From positions 539,423-603,422 of the forward strand of contig JAJTTP010000024.1 in the NCBI GenBank assembly GCA_023313575.1: a DNA stretch of 64,000 bases, given 5' to 3'. Of the stretch, positions 40,109-53,900 are shown piece by piece. The notes below the pieces were generated by a model that searched no databases, was not told the DNA's origin, and saw only the letters and a program-made list of their open reading frames with translations. This stretch comes from Eutypella sp. D-1. Lineage: Eukaryota; Ascomycota; Sordariomycetes; Xylariales; Diatrypaceae. The translations under genes were made by a program, and so were the position numbers. The first letter of the stretch is position 1; every line of letters begins with the position of its first letter.

Positions 40109-40521
40109 TGTGGCGGCTGGTCTATTCCTAATTATTAGTCCAGTCGAGGGGTCTATGTTAGCAGGAGTGCTGGGGTTCTGAGCAATAAGTAGTCACGTTT
40201 GGTGATAGCAAAGAGAAGGGTGTTTTAGGTAATTAAGTTGTATTGCAAGCTGGTGAGCTTAAAGATTATCTAGGAGAGAGGTAATGAGCGTAGCTATATA
40301 CTATTTATGCCCTTTGTCCCTGATACGGGAATGTGTGGTTATGTTGGATCTTTGGATCGTGACGGATCTAACTGATACCTTTGGATCCATGGATCATGAC
40401 GGATCCATGTGTGGCTTTTTTTGTGGCTTGTTAAGTGTGGCTGGCTTGCGCCTCTATTTTTCCGGTAGTACCGTTAACGAATAGGGTTGCCTGCCCCACT
40501 TGGCCTAGTCAGGCCATAACA
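40109..40521 (-). mobile_element. Solo LTR, type A, nearly free of RIP, TSD tatat
   Basis: It reads TGTGGCGGCTGG... to ...GTCAGGCCATAACA with intact TG...CA ends and identical flanking duplications tatat at 40104-40108 and 40522-40526. Unlike everything around it, it keeps normal CA and TG content, so it is a GC-normal islet inside the AT-rich block. It is the best template for this LTR family. Short open frames in it (40284-40617) are not genes. Confidence 0.9.
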
Positions 40522-43500
40522 TATATTTACGGTAATATTTATTTTGTTTATACGTTAATAAACTTTATTTATAAAATTAATATTTATTTCGGTATAATAT
40601 TAAAATATAAAACGTAATATATATTTATACGCCCGAATATAAAATATTATATTAAAATTTAAAAAGATATTATAAATAGTAATAATTAAATATAACCTAT
40701 ATACCGGTATTTTCGCGGTTATACTTTATTACATTATTTTCTTATATTTAAATTTTATTTATTATTATAATAAATACGTTAAATATATTTTTTAAAAAGT
40801 TTAATTTATTAAAACGTAAATATATTATTGTTTTTAAATAAATTCTTTAAACGTTAATTATTTTCGAATATATTCCCGGTTCGTTTCGTTTTTCTTACGT
40901 TTATTTATTTTTTTTTAAAACGTAAATATGTAATTAATTTCGGTTTTACTGGTATTTTTTAATTTTTAATAATAATAATTATATATTAAATAATTTTTAG
41001 TTCGGTATTAAAATATAGTTAATTATATTTGTTTTTAATTTTATAAATTTTATTTATTAAACGTAAATATTAGTACGTTAAATATTTTAAACCAAGAATT
41101 ATAAATATAAATTTATTTCTTTTTTATAAAGTTATTTAACTGTTTTAATTTTTGTTTTAATTATTTTATTTCATTTCCCCGTATTAACTTTATTTTAATA
41201 CTTTTTAATTATTAAAATTTCATTTTTTTATATTACCGTTTTACCCCGTATTAAAAAATAACGTAAAAAAAGCAATTAATATTATATTAATATAATTATT
41301 TCCCGGTTACGTAATTTTTTAATTTTATATTAAATAAATATAAAACCGAAATTATATTTAATTTTTAATATAAAATACGGATAAAATAACGTTATCTTTA
41401 AAATAATATCGTTTTTATTTTATTTAATACTTTCGGGTAAAATTAATTAACGTTATATAAATATAATAGTTTTTAAAACGTTTAATCGTATTATTAAAAA
41501 AGCTTTATTTTACGATTTATAAAAATATTAAATCTTAATTTAATTATACAATTTATTTTTTTATAACTTTTATTTATATTAAATATTATCGGTATATTAA
41601 AAAATAAGCAGTTTTCTTTAACGTACGTTTTATAACATTAAAATCATTTTATAAATATTATTAATTAAAAAGAATTAAAACTTTTTACTTTTTTAAAAAG
41701 CAGATTTTATTTATTAAAATCGGTTTTAATTTTATTATTAAATTTGTTTTTAATTTTAAAATTAATTATGTTATTAATACGGTATACCGAAAATATTATT
41801 AATTATATTATTATTTTTATAAATAATATATTTAAAAGTATTAAAGTTTTTTTTATTTAATTATAAATATATTTAATAAAATATATATAATTTAATATAA
41901 TTTTAAACATTTAAAGAAATAAAATTTATTACCGTTTTTTAACTTCCGGAAACATATTATATAAAGTGCTTTTTAATATTATCGGTATAATAATTATTTA
42001 TACCGTAAAACCTTTTTAAATAATTTATTTTAAAATATTTAAAATAATATAAACAAGTTTTTATTTTTATATATTATAAATAATATTATAATATTAATTA
42101 ACGACGAAAAGAAATATATTAAACAGTTTAATTATATATTTAAAACAATATGCTTTTTTACGGTAAATATAAATTCTTTTTTTATATTAACCGATTTAAA
42201 TTTATCGAATATATTTATAAATAATATAGAAATTAAAAACGATATAATCGTTACGGTAAGAAAAGCTAAAATTATATATATTTAAAAATAGGCTTTAATT
42301 TAATTTATTAATTTAAATATAAATTATAATAAATAATATTTACGTATTATTTTAATCACGTTTTTATTTTAATTTACCGTCGATAAAGTTTCATAATAAT
42401 ATTTTTTAAAAAGGCTTTTAAAAATATTAACTTTATTAATTTTATCCGGGGTTTTGTTGTTAAATTAAATTATTAACGTTTAAAAAGCGTATTCCGTATA
42501 AAAATCGATATACGCGGAATATGTTTATTACAAAAAAGCATTAATTATTAAAAAATATAAAACCCTATTATTTTATATTAACTTTTATTAAAAGATTTTT
42601 ATATAATACCGGAAGGTTTTGTTTTTAATTTAAATTAATAATTAAAATTTAAAATGAAGAATAAAGAATAATTCGGCTTTAAAACGTAAGTAATAAATTA
42701 TAAAATTATTTTTATATTATAAACTAATATAAATAAATAAATTTTAATAAATTGTAATAATATAATCATTATACCGGAACTTATTTAATTTTTTTATTTT
42801 TAATATTTAATAAGATTATTTATAATAATAACGTAAAACTTTCCTTTTTAAAACTTTGTTAAATTTATAAAACGATTACCGATAAAAGAGTTTTAAAATG
42901 AATAATAAATTATAATATTTAACCGATAATAAGCGTTGTTTAATAAATTAAAAATAAAATAACAGGATATAATTAAATTAATAATTTTATAATATGGTAT
43001 TTGTTTTATATAATTTATTATTAACTTTAACGATTTTTTTTTATTCGGATTAAAATTAAAAACCCGTATCGAAATTCGGTTTATTATAAATACTAATAAC
43101 GGTATATTAAAAAAGGTTTTTTTAATTATATAAAAACCTTTAAAAAAACTTAATTAAAGTTTTATATTATCCGTTTATTAATTTTATATATATATATAAA
43201 CCTTTCTCGATAAATTTATATAAATTAAGTTAAAAAATAATATATTTAAATTAACTAATTATTATTTTGGTATTATCGAAATTAATAATAAGAAACTATT
43301 TTATTTTTACGGTTTTTGTTAAATAAAAAATAATATAAGTTTTAAAATATTATTAAATAACGTTAAGAAAAATAATTTTATAAAAATATTATAACTTTTA
43401 ATTTATATTAATAAATATTTAAAAAGAATTATAATTATATAATTTTTTATTATAAGGTATTAAATTATTACCGGTTAAAACCGAGTTATAATATTAAATA

Positions 43501-45682
43501 CAATATAAACGTTTTTAAAAACTAATAAAAAAACGAAACGTAAATAATTTTTCTTATTATATAACGTTATATTTATAATTAAATTTCTTAAAAATATATA
43601 AGTTTAAAAATGAAATTATAAATAAAAGGCGATACCGGTTTAATTAATTGTAAAAATTAGGTTTATAAATATATTTCGGTAAAAATAACGGTTTGTATAT
43701 AAAACGTTAATTTTAAAATTATTTTAAATAAAATAAAATAATAACCGTAACTTTTAAACATAATTAAAACTTTTTTATAATTTATATAAAATTTAAATCT
43801 TTTACGCCTTTTTATTATATTATAAATTATATTATCAGATTTAAAATTTTAATTTTGTAATAATTAATTTTATTTATTATATATCTTTTTACGGTATTCC
43901 GAATATTTAATTTTATAAATAAAAACGATTTAAATAATAAAGCGGTAAGTTTTATAACCCGGGTTTTTAATAAAGTTCTTTCCGACCGTAAGGTATTATA
44001 TATTTAAATATAAAATATATTATAATTCCGAAAATAAAATAATATTAATTTTATATTAATATAATTTATTAAATAATATATTAATTATAACTTTATTTAT
44101 AAATTTAGGTTATATAAATAACCGGTAATTCCGATATAATTAAATAATATAAAATTTAAAAAATAATTTATATAAATAAAAACCGCGGTTTAAAACTTAA
44201 TAATTTTTAAACTTATCTGTAACGCGGATTTTAATTTTAATAGTTTTATTTTTATAATTACGTTATTATAATTAAAATCGTTAAATAATTAAATAAAAAT
44301 AAATACTTTATATAGTATTATATTAAATTTAATAATTATGTATTAAAAAGAATATTATTAATAAGTATTTTATTATGATATATAAAGGATTTAAAAATAT
44401 ATTATCGTAACATAATTATCCCGCTTGGTTTATTCGTTTTATAAATTAATTCTTTTTATAATACGGATAAAAGTCTTTTTTAATTAAAAAGAAAGTTTAA
44501 AAACGTTATTTCCGGGCGTTTATAATAATATAATAATTGTTTCGATTTATTTTATAAATTTAAAAAACATATTATTAAAAACATAATATTAATAATTTAA
44601 ACAATAAATAAAACGAAATTAATAATAATAATAAAATTAATAAAACCGATATAAACCGGATAAATTACGTTAAATCGATTAATATAGTTCGAATGATATT
44701 TTTAAATATAAAGATTTATAAACTTTTAATTTTAAAAAATACAATACGTTTAAGTTTTTAATTATTATTTTTAAGTTTATAACTTTAAATTATTATTACC
44801 TTTTTATACATGTTAAAATTATAATAATATTAATAAATTTATATTATTTTCGTTATAAATAATTTATAATTAAATTTAAAAAACGTATTAAAAAAGTTTA
44901 TAAAAAAATAAAAAAACGAATTACATATTTTAAATAATTAAAAGTAATTAATATTAACCGTTAATTATTTACCGAAAATATAAAAAGAATTAATAATAAA
45001 CTAATTACGATTATAATCGAATATAAATTTAATATTATATAAATAAATATTAACCGTTAATTATAATAAAAATTTAACTTAAATAAAAAATAATTTATTA
45101 CGTTTAATATTATTATTAAATATATAAATTAAATAAAATAAAAAATAATAATTATATAAATACGACCGGTAATTAAAATAACGGATAAAGTTTTTTTTAA
45201 TTATTATTTCATTTAAATGGTAAAAAGAAACAGGTAAAAATAAAATAATTAAAATTTTATCAATTACATTTTAATATAAAAACGTATAAAAAAAGCTTAA
45301 ATTAATAATAATTTCAGGGTCGGCCGGGGTAAAACTCGACGGTATTATTATTTATTTTATTATAAATTTAAATATTAGTGAAAATAATTAAATTAAATAT
45401 AAAATGATATTATATATATAAATTAAAATATTATTATTATATGTTTAATAAATTATTAATCGTTATTCTATACGGTAATCTTTTTTATTTTAATTTTATT
45501 TAAATTATATTTTTATTATTTCCAGAAACTCCGATATTTAATAAGTTTATAATAAAATTAATAAAAATAAAAATAGTTATTTTAAATAATAAATAAATAA
45601 AAACCGTAAATTTTATTTTTCGAAATATATTATTTTCTTTATAATATAAAAAATATAGTATAAAATAATTAAAGTTATTACA
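40522..45682. repeat. AT-rich RIP-decayed DNA
   Basis: No gene recognised. It may be the 3' part of a plus-strand Gypsy element ending in the LTR at 45683-46109; all frames are full of stops. Confidence 0.5.
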
Positions 45683-46109
45683 TGTTATAACCTGGCTAGG
45701 TTATTAGGCCTAAATAGGATTGGCACAAACAATCCCTAACCATGGCACTGGAAGGGATAGCTACGATAAGATAAGCTATATTTAGGTCACGTAATAAGGA
45801 GGATAGCCAGGATAGCTCGCTATCTTAATAATTTAAGATAGCTAGGATAACTAATTATCTTATCGATTTAATATTTAATATTATATTCCGGTATTAAGAA
45901 TAAAAGATATAAATAATATATAATTACGTTTATTATTATTCCTTTAAATAACTTTTAAATTTATTAACTTATAATATAACTTTATTATTTAAAGTATTTT
46001 ACTTTTTATTATTATTAAACGTAATTATTTATTATTTAAAACCTTTAGCATTCTTATTAATATAAACCCTTTAACTGGATTAATAGTTAGGAATAAACCA
46101 GCCGTTATA
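45683..46109 (+). mobile_element. LTR, type B, plus orientation, partly spared by RIP
   Basis: It starts TGTTATAACCTGGCTAGG with an intact TG and ends CCAGCCGTTATA. Flanks are ttaca (45678-45682) and ttacg (46110-46114), a one-transition mismatch of RIP type, consistent with a solo LTR. The first ~190 bases keep good CA/TG content; the rest is RIPped. Confidence 0.8.
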
Positions 46110-49100
46110 TTACGTTATTAAATTCGATAAAATATATTTTAAATTTATAAATTGTATTAATATTTATAAAAAAATATAATTAAAAAGCGTATATATTTTT
46201 ATTTAAATATATTTTAAAAAATATCGATTACGGTTAAATTATCGGAAAAGTTTTTAATTTAATAAATAATATTATATGTTATAGTAATAATATTTTTAAT
46301 GTTTTTAATATTAAATGGTATTCTCGATATAAAGATATAACTAACTATATATAAAGTTATATTATTTACTTATATTTTAAATGCATTTACGGATCTTCCG
46401 GGAAATATCTGTATAAGTTTTATATAAATGTATTAATATTAATTAATAAATATATTAATAACGGTTATAACCGTCGTTATAAAATTAGGTATAATCTTTA
46501 ATTACCTTAACAATATACCGTAATAAGCTTTTTATTTAAATAGGTTATATATAAGTTTTAAATAAAATTAAAGGCTTTATATCGGGGTTTATCGATTTAT
46601 TTACATTTAATAAATAAGTTATATATAAAACGTTTAATTTCCGTTATAATTTAATAATAAACTTTATTTATTATAAATTCTTTTTTCTTTTTTTATTTAT
46701 CCGACATATTTATTAAGGTTATCCGTTATCTTTTAATTATTTATTTTTATATATTAATTGCTTTTTCTTTAATTTTCTTTTTATCGTTTACTTAACCTTT
46801 AAACGTTAAAATATTATCTTTTATTTTTATTACTCCTTATCGTAATTTTTATTTTAAAATTATTCTTTTTTTTTTATTCGTATTTAACTTAAAGCGTATA
46901 ATAACTTTTATTATCGCAATTATTAACATGGTAACTTAATACTTAATTAATGATGTATTTTAAACGTTATTTTAAATATTAATAACCGCGTTTTATTTAA
47001 TACTTTCGTTTTCTTTTATATATAATTATCGTACGAATTAATATATTTTATAAATTATTAACGTTTTTTACGTATAAAACGTTATTAATTTTAAATTCGA
47101 TTATTACCCCCGAGATTATCGATTTTTTACGTATATTTATTAATTACAGTTTTTACTTTAATTAATATATTTTTATTTCGTTTATTACATAATAGTTTAC
47201 GGTTATTAAAAGCGGTACCGGTAGCATTTTTATACCTTATACCGGTTAAGGAATTTCGCGTAAAATATTAATCGGGTAAAAAGAAAAAAGAAAGATTTAA
47301 AAGTAAGATTAAAAAAATTAAATAAATCTTTTTTTAAATATATTATATACGTTAATAATTTTAATATAAAACTTTTATTATTAAGGATTAACGTTTTATA
47401 TATTATTTTTTAAAACTTAAATCTTAGTTTAAATTTTATATATTACGAAGTTACCGTATGCGTATTATTATTTAAATAAATTATATTAAAAGGTTTAATT
47501 CTATATTTAATATATATATAAATAATAATACGTTTATAACTAATTATTTTAATAATAATTAATTTAATTTAAAAGATATAATAAAAAGTTATAAGTTTTA
47601 TTTAAATTTTACCGGTTATATTCTTTTTCGGATAGAAATATATAGCTTTTTTTTAAAAGAAAATATTAACTTTAATTAACGTAAAAATGTTTTATTAAAT
47701 TAGGTTTAATTTCGTTTTATACTTTTTTAAATTCTTTTTCGTAAATTTATTAAAGGTTATATTAATAATTAAGACGGATTTTATTTTAACATATATAAAA
47801 TTATAAAGGATATTTATTATTTTATTAATATTTTAATTATATTTTATATATTGTTTTTTAACGTTAAACGTTATATTTATGTTAATATTTTAAATATTAA
47901 GGCGAAAATAAAGGATATTAATATCGTTAATATATTATTTAAGTTAGGTTTTAATCGTAAACGGAAAAAGAAGTTTATTTTAAAGTTTTTAAACATGTTT
48001 TAAGTTAATAATTTTAATAAAACCATTCCTTTTATAAAGGTTAAAAACATATTTATTACTATGTATTAAATTATATATAAAGAAAATAATCTTTTATATT
48101 AAATATTATAATTAATTATATAAAATAAATTAAGATTTATTATCTGTTTTTACTATTTATATTAATAACTTTAAGGTGTTAAATGCGGTAATAAAAAGGG
48201 TTTCCTTTTTTATTTTCTTTTAATTATCTTTATTTTTAAAGTCCTCCGGATATAAAAGGTTAAATATAAATTTAATAATTTTTATAAAAATGCAGTTTTT
48301 ATTTAATTATTTTATATTAACCCCGGGGTAATACCGGGGGTTATGGTTAAAAATGTAAATATAAAGTATGCTTTATTTTAAAACGTGCACTTTTTTTAAA
48401 TATTTATTTATTATTATAAAGTTGTATTAACATTTAAGCAAATATTTATAATGTTTAAATATGTTTTTATTTATAAAAAGGATATTATTAATAATGCAGT
48501 ATTTTTTAAACTTATTTAATAATTTAACGTTTTAATATTTAAATATATAAAAGTGGTTTTTTAAATTATAAATTTAAAATGTTTTAAAACGGCAGGTGCC
48601 GCCGTAAATATAAAATGTTTTAAAATAATCTGTATTTATTTATATTAGTTACTGTATTAAATAAATAAACCGCGTAATAAGTTTTAATAAACGGAGGGTT
48701 AATGTTAAAATTAAGGATTTTAAACCGGTTAATATTATTTATTATTAAGTAAATACGTTTATTAATAAGCCGGGGGGGGGTTTTTTAATTTATTAAAAGG
48801 TTCGGCGCGTAATAAATTTATAAATAAAAAGTTAAGGTTAAAGTTAATATTTATATTCTTTTTATTTAAATTGGCTCGTACCTATTTTATATATGCTTTT
48901 AATATATTTTATATGTTTTTAACGTTAAGATGTTTATATATAAACTTAAATAATTTATAAATATTTTTTATATAAATATAAATAAAGGTATAATATAATA
49001 TAAAAGTTTTTAATACTATTAATCGGAAACCGGTTATAAAGTTTTTATATGTTTTAAACGTAATAATTTCGGTTTAAATATTTATTTTATTTCTTTAAGC

Positions 49101-49138
49101 AATACGTTTTAATTTTGCCATATTTTCGCTTACGTATA
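46110..49138. repeat. AT-rich RIP-decayed DNA
   Basis: No gene recognised. A run of 9 G at 48772-48780 followed by T6 is present. Element class unknown. Confidence 0.55.
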
Positions 49139-49563
49139 TGTTATGACCGGTCGGGCCATTGGGCCGAGTGGGGCTAACATAACGAGAAAAGATCCTTAAC
49201 TTTAATTTTAAAGAAAAAGATAACCATATTAAAATAAGCCATATACGCCATACGATTAAAAAAAATCGGTTAAATCGATAACGATTTTAACGATATTAAA
49301 TTATTATATTTAAATATAATTTTAACAATTTAATAATAACTATATATTCCAGTATTAAAAATAAAGGATATAAATAATATATAGTTATATTTATTACTTT
49401 TTTTTTAAATAATCTTTAAATTTATTATTTTATAATATAATTTAATTACTTAAAGCATTTTTTTATTATTAAACGTAATTATTTATTACTTAAAACCCTT
49501 AGCACTTTTTTTAATATAAACCCCTTAACTGGATTAATAGTTAAGAATAAACCGGCCGTCATA
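49139..49563 (+). mobile_element. Solo LTR, type C, TSD gtata
   Basis: It reads TGTTATGACCGGTCGGGCC... to ...AACCGGCCGTCATA. Identical duplications gtata flank it at 49134-49138 and 49564-49568. The first ~45 bases are unmutated; the rest is RIPped. Confidence 0.85.
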
Positions 49564-50271
49564 GTATATGGATTTATTTCTAACCTTATAAAATATTTTT
49601 ACGTTTTAAAAAGGTTACGGGTATGTTAAATATTAAGATAATACCTTTAAAAATCGATATAACGAAAGTTCCGGATATTACGTTTTAAAGCTTAATTTCC
49701 GAGCACGTAATAATAAAAATGCTTATTTTTATAAAGTTTACGGACGGCGTAATATTTTTTAAAATTAAATTATTTTACGTTTTTAATAAACCTTTCCCGT
49801 AATAAATTATACCGGGGGTAAATTAAAAGAATAAATTATGTTATTAGTTTAAACTTTATTATATTAAGTAGGTTCTTTTAATCGGAGTTATTTTTTAATT
49901 AAAATTATTCGTTTATAAATAAAGGTATAAATAAAATAATTAATAAAATAACGGATAAAGCCCGGTGTTCCGTAATAAATAATGTTTAAGATAAAAAAGG
50001 TATATTTTTAATAATTTATGTTTAACCGTTAAAGTTTTTAATATAACTAATAAGTTATTTATTATATAACCATTTTTAAATATTAAAAATAATAAAATTA
50101 TTTAATAAATTTTAACTTTATTAAGATAAAAACGGTACGTAAAAATTAATATTAAAATGGGTTATCCAGTTATAATTTAACGTATAATAAATAAAAAAAG
50201 TTATATTAAATAATTATGTTAAAAGGAAATAAGTTATATTAATAAATTAATTATATAATAAAAAGGAATAA
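49564..50271. repeat. AT-rich spacer between two opposite LTRs
   Basis: RIP-type sequence, no gene or element recognised. Confidence 0.5.
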
Positions 50272-50704
50272 TATAACGGCCGGTTTATTCTTAATTATTA
50301 GTCCAATTAAAAGGTTTATATTAATTCAAATGCTAAAGGTTTTAAGTAATAAGTAATTACGTTTAGTAATAATAAAAAAGAAAATGCTTTAAGTAATTAA
50401 ATTATATTATAAATTAATAAATTTAAAAATTATTTAAAAAAAAAAGTAATAAACGTAATTATATATTATTTATATCTTTTATTTTTAATATTAAAATATA
50501 TGGTTATTATTAAATTGTTAAAATTATATCTGAATATAACGATTTAATATTATTAAAATTATTATCGATTTAACCGATCCTTTTTAATCGTATAACGTAT
50601 ATGGCTTACTTTAATATGGCTGTTTTTTTCTCCAGAACTGGAGTTAAGGATCTTTTTTTATTATATTAGCCCCATTCGGCCTAATGGCCCGACCGGTTAT
50701 AATA
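50272..50704 (-). mobile_element. LTR, type C, RIP-mutated, just upstream of the PKS-NRPS
   Basis: It reads TATAACGGCCGGTTTATTC... to ...CCGACCGGTTATAATA on the plus strand and is in reverse orientation to 49139-49563. Flanks aataa and attaa differ at one position by a transversion, so a target-site duplication is uncertain. It lies ~250 bases before the first recognisable PKS codons. Confidence 0.75.
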
Positions 50705-50950
50705 ATTAACCGATTAAAAAATTAAATAAAATAATTATTAATTAATATTATAAATTAATTATTTTCGATTCTTAATTAATAATTATTTAATTACCGGTAT
50801 AAGCGGTATAAAACGTTAATAATCGGTTTATATATATAAATAATTACCATAATAAAATATTTAATAAAGTAATTATTTTTTTAATTTTCTTTAAAAAAAA
50901 GCTTTTATAAATCGTTTAAAATAAGCTCGGTTAAATGTAATAATAAATAA
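50705..50950. repeat. AT-rich junction before the PKS-NRPS
   Basis: Heavily AT-rich sequence between the LTR and the first in-frame acyltransferase codons. It may be RIP-mutated transposon or RIP-mutated PKS coding DNA; neither could be established. The PKS frame is open backwards only to 50951 (TAA at 50948-50950). Confidence 0.4.
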
Positions 50951-53900
50951 AAAACCTTCGTAAAAATGTTAAAGATTAATAAAGCCTACTATTCGCATCA
51001 TGTGGAGCCGTGCTTGGAGCCATATATTAGCTCCCTACGTCGTTACAATGTCCTCACCCCAGCTACTCAGATTGAAGGAACATGTCACTGGTATACGAGC
51101 GTGTACGACACAGAGAGCGCAGACGCCAAGGCCTTGCATTCTCTACGTAACGCATATTGGGCTGAAAATATGGCCAAACCGGTGCTGTTCTCCCAAGCAA
51201 TCGAGAGAGCAGCGCGTCGTGAAAATGGGTTTGACCTGGCCATCGAAGTTGGACCACATCCTGCCCTAAAGGGGCCAGTCACCTCCATATTCAAGGAGAG
51301 TCTAGGTACCACTATCCCTTATGAAGGCCTCCTAAACAGAGAAAAACCAGATGTCTCCGCATTTTCAGATGCGCTGGGTTTCATATGGAGAAACATCCCG
51401 CAGGGAGCGCGCCCGTTAGTGGACTTCGAAGGCTTCCGCAGGGCGTGTCTCGGAGCCGACTCCCACATTCCTAAAGTACAGAAAGGCCTTTCTCCATACT
51501 GCTGGGATCATAGCATGCGTATAATTGGGGAATCTCAGAAGTCAAAGGCCTGGCGCACGCGTGAGGATCCTATGAGAGAACTCCTCGGTTTCCCTTCGAC
51601 GACAGCACACCAAAGAGAAATTAGCTGGAGAAATGTGCTAAGACTAGGGGATGTCGAATGGCTAAATGGCCACAGGTTTCAAAACCAAGTACTTATCCCC
51701 GCAGCAGCATACCTGTCTATGGCTATCGACTCAGCACTAGAATTCTCGGGAGGTGAAGTCCGCTTGATAGAGTTCGAGGACTTCAAGATACATAATGCGA
51801 TCATTCTGGAAGAGGATTCACGGGGGATATCAGTTGAGCTTTCCATCCGGCGCATTCGAAGACATCCGACTCACATTGGAGCTGAGATTCTCTGCCACAG
51901 CAATGAAGTCGATGCCAGGCGTTCTGATATGGAGAAGATCGTCTTCACAGCCCAGGTGGTAGTGGTATTGGGCTCTCCACAGCCAGATGCCTTACCATCC
52001 AGACCATCGGCGGTCCTCCCAATGCTGAATGTTAGCAAGGATGAGTTTTATGAATCCATTGATATCCATGGCTCCTTGCAATATTCGGGGATTTTCCTCG
52101 CGGATACCATTGAGAGGCGCTTAAATATGGCTCGAGTCACTGCGAAGAGACCACCCTCCCATGAATATTATATCCACCCAGCTACACTAGATACAGCTTT
52201 ACAGGCTGTTCTCGTTGCCTTCTCGCACCCAGGAGATGGAAGGATCTGGGCGCCATATCTCCCAACGAGTTTCAAGCATGTCCGCGTGAGCCCAGCACGT
52301 GGCGCTCTGAAGTTAGACTGCACATCAGAGAGATCGGTTGCCAATTGCTACATCTCGGAAGCATCGGCCAAGCTTGTCCGTGGAGATGTGGACATATTCC
52401 ACGAAGAGAGCGGTCTCCCTGAAGTTCAGATACAGGATGTTACTTTCTCCTGCATACAAGTTCCAACTGCCAGTGACGATAGAGAACTCTTCTCCCGGAC
52501 CATTTGGAGAAGAGATATATCGACCGGCGTTGAACCAATCGACATAACAGAAGCGGATGCGTTCGGCGACGATACCTATGAGGTGTGTGACAGAATCGCG
52601 TATTTCTATCTCAGGAACCTCTACCATAATGTTCAAAGAGATGAAATACCATTGCTGAAACCGCACATTCAGCTCCTCATGCATTGGGTGCTTGATCATC
52701 TAATACCTAAAGTGGAGTCAGGTCACCATTCTCGAGTCAAGGCCGAGTGGGATCATGATACTTACGATATCATCTCACGGCTCAAGTTTAGGAATGACAG
52801 TCAGAGCCCGATAGACCTCCAAATAATCCATCTTCTGGGCCCGCAGCTGCTAGCAGTTGCTCGAGGTAAAATCTCAGCCTTGGAACTCCTAATGGAGAAT
52901 GACATGCTGGCTAGACTGTATAGCGATGGAATTGGATTTCGAGAGATAAACGCTCAGCTGGGATCTCTCGTGGGCCAGCTAGCACATCGCTACCCCAGAA
53001 TGAATATCTTGGAGATTGGTGCTGGCACAGGCTCTGCGACTGAAACGGCATTGAGGAGCTTACAGCATATTTGCGAAAGCTACACATTCACCGATGTCTC
53101 ACCAGGTTTCTTCGAGAAGGCCCGATCCAGGTTCGCTGACTATGATTCTCTCATGGAGTATAAGACACTTGACATTGAACAATCCCCCAGCGAACAGGGG
53201 TTCAAGACGAGCTCATACGACCTGATTATTGCCGCAAATGTACTTCATGCCACAAAATCACTCTCAGAATCAGTACGAAATTGCAGAGGACTCCTTCGGC
53301 CGGGAGGCTATCTCGTTCTTGTTGAAGGAACTAGTGAAAGTCTTCATGTTCCTTTTATTTTCTGCGGACTACCTGGCTGGTGGGTGGGAGGCAATGATAA
53401 CAGAGAGCATTTGCCTACTATTACCGAGACTCAGTGGGGTTCTCTCTTACGGGCTGAGCAGTTCTCAGGCATTGACCAAATTGTCAGGGATAACCGCGCT
53501 GGTTCCATGTACAACATGTCATTGTTCATCAGTCAGGCGGTGGACGACAGAGTCAACGTCCTGCGACATCCTCTCTCTAAGGCTCAAGGTCTTATTCATG
53601 TGGACCGCATATTGATCATAGGTGGCCACACCTTATCCGGTTCAAAACTCGCCTTAGCCATGCAAGAGAGATTGCGGCCGTTTGCAACAGAAATAACGGT
53701 GGTAAGCAGTCTAGAAAATGATTGTCGGTATCAACTCACGTACGAAGACGCAGTGATATGCCTATCAGGCCTCGATGACACAGGTTTTCGTGGAATGACC
53801 GATAACAGCTTTCAGACCATGAAAGCAATATTCAACACTGCGCGGTATATCATCTGGGCAACTCAAGGCTGCTTTGGTAATAACCCTTATGCCAACATCG

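Noticed and set aside
40284..40617. Two short frames in the well-preserved LTR
   Set aside because: They lie within or run out of a solo LTR and have no coding features.
52325..52699. Minus-strand frame opposite the DH/MT region, and similar frames along the PKS-NRPS
   Set aside because: Shadows of a strongly supported plus-strand multidomain protein.
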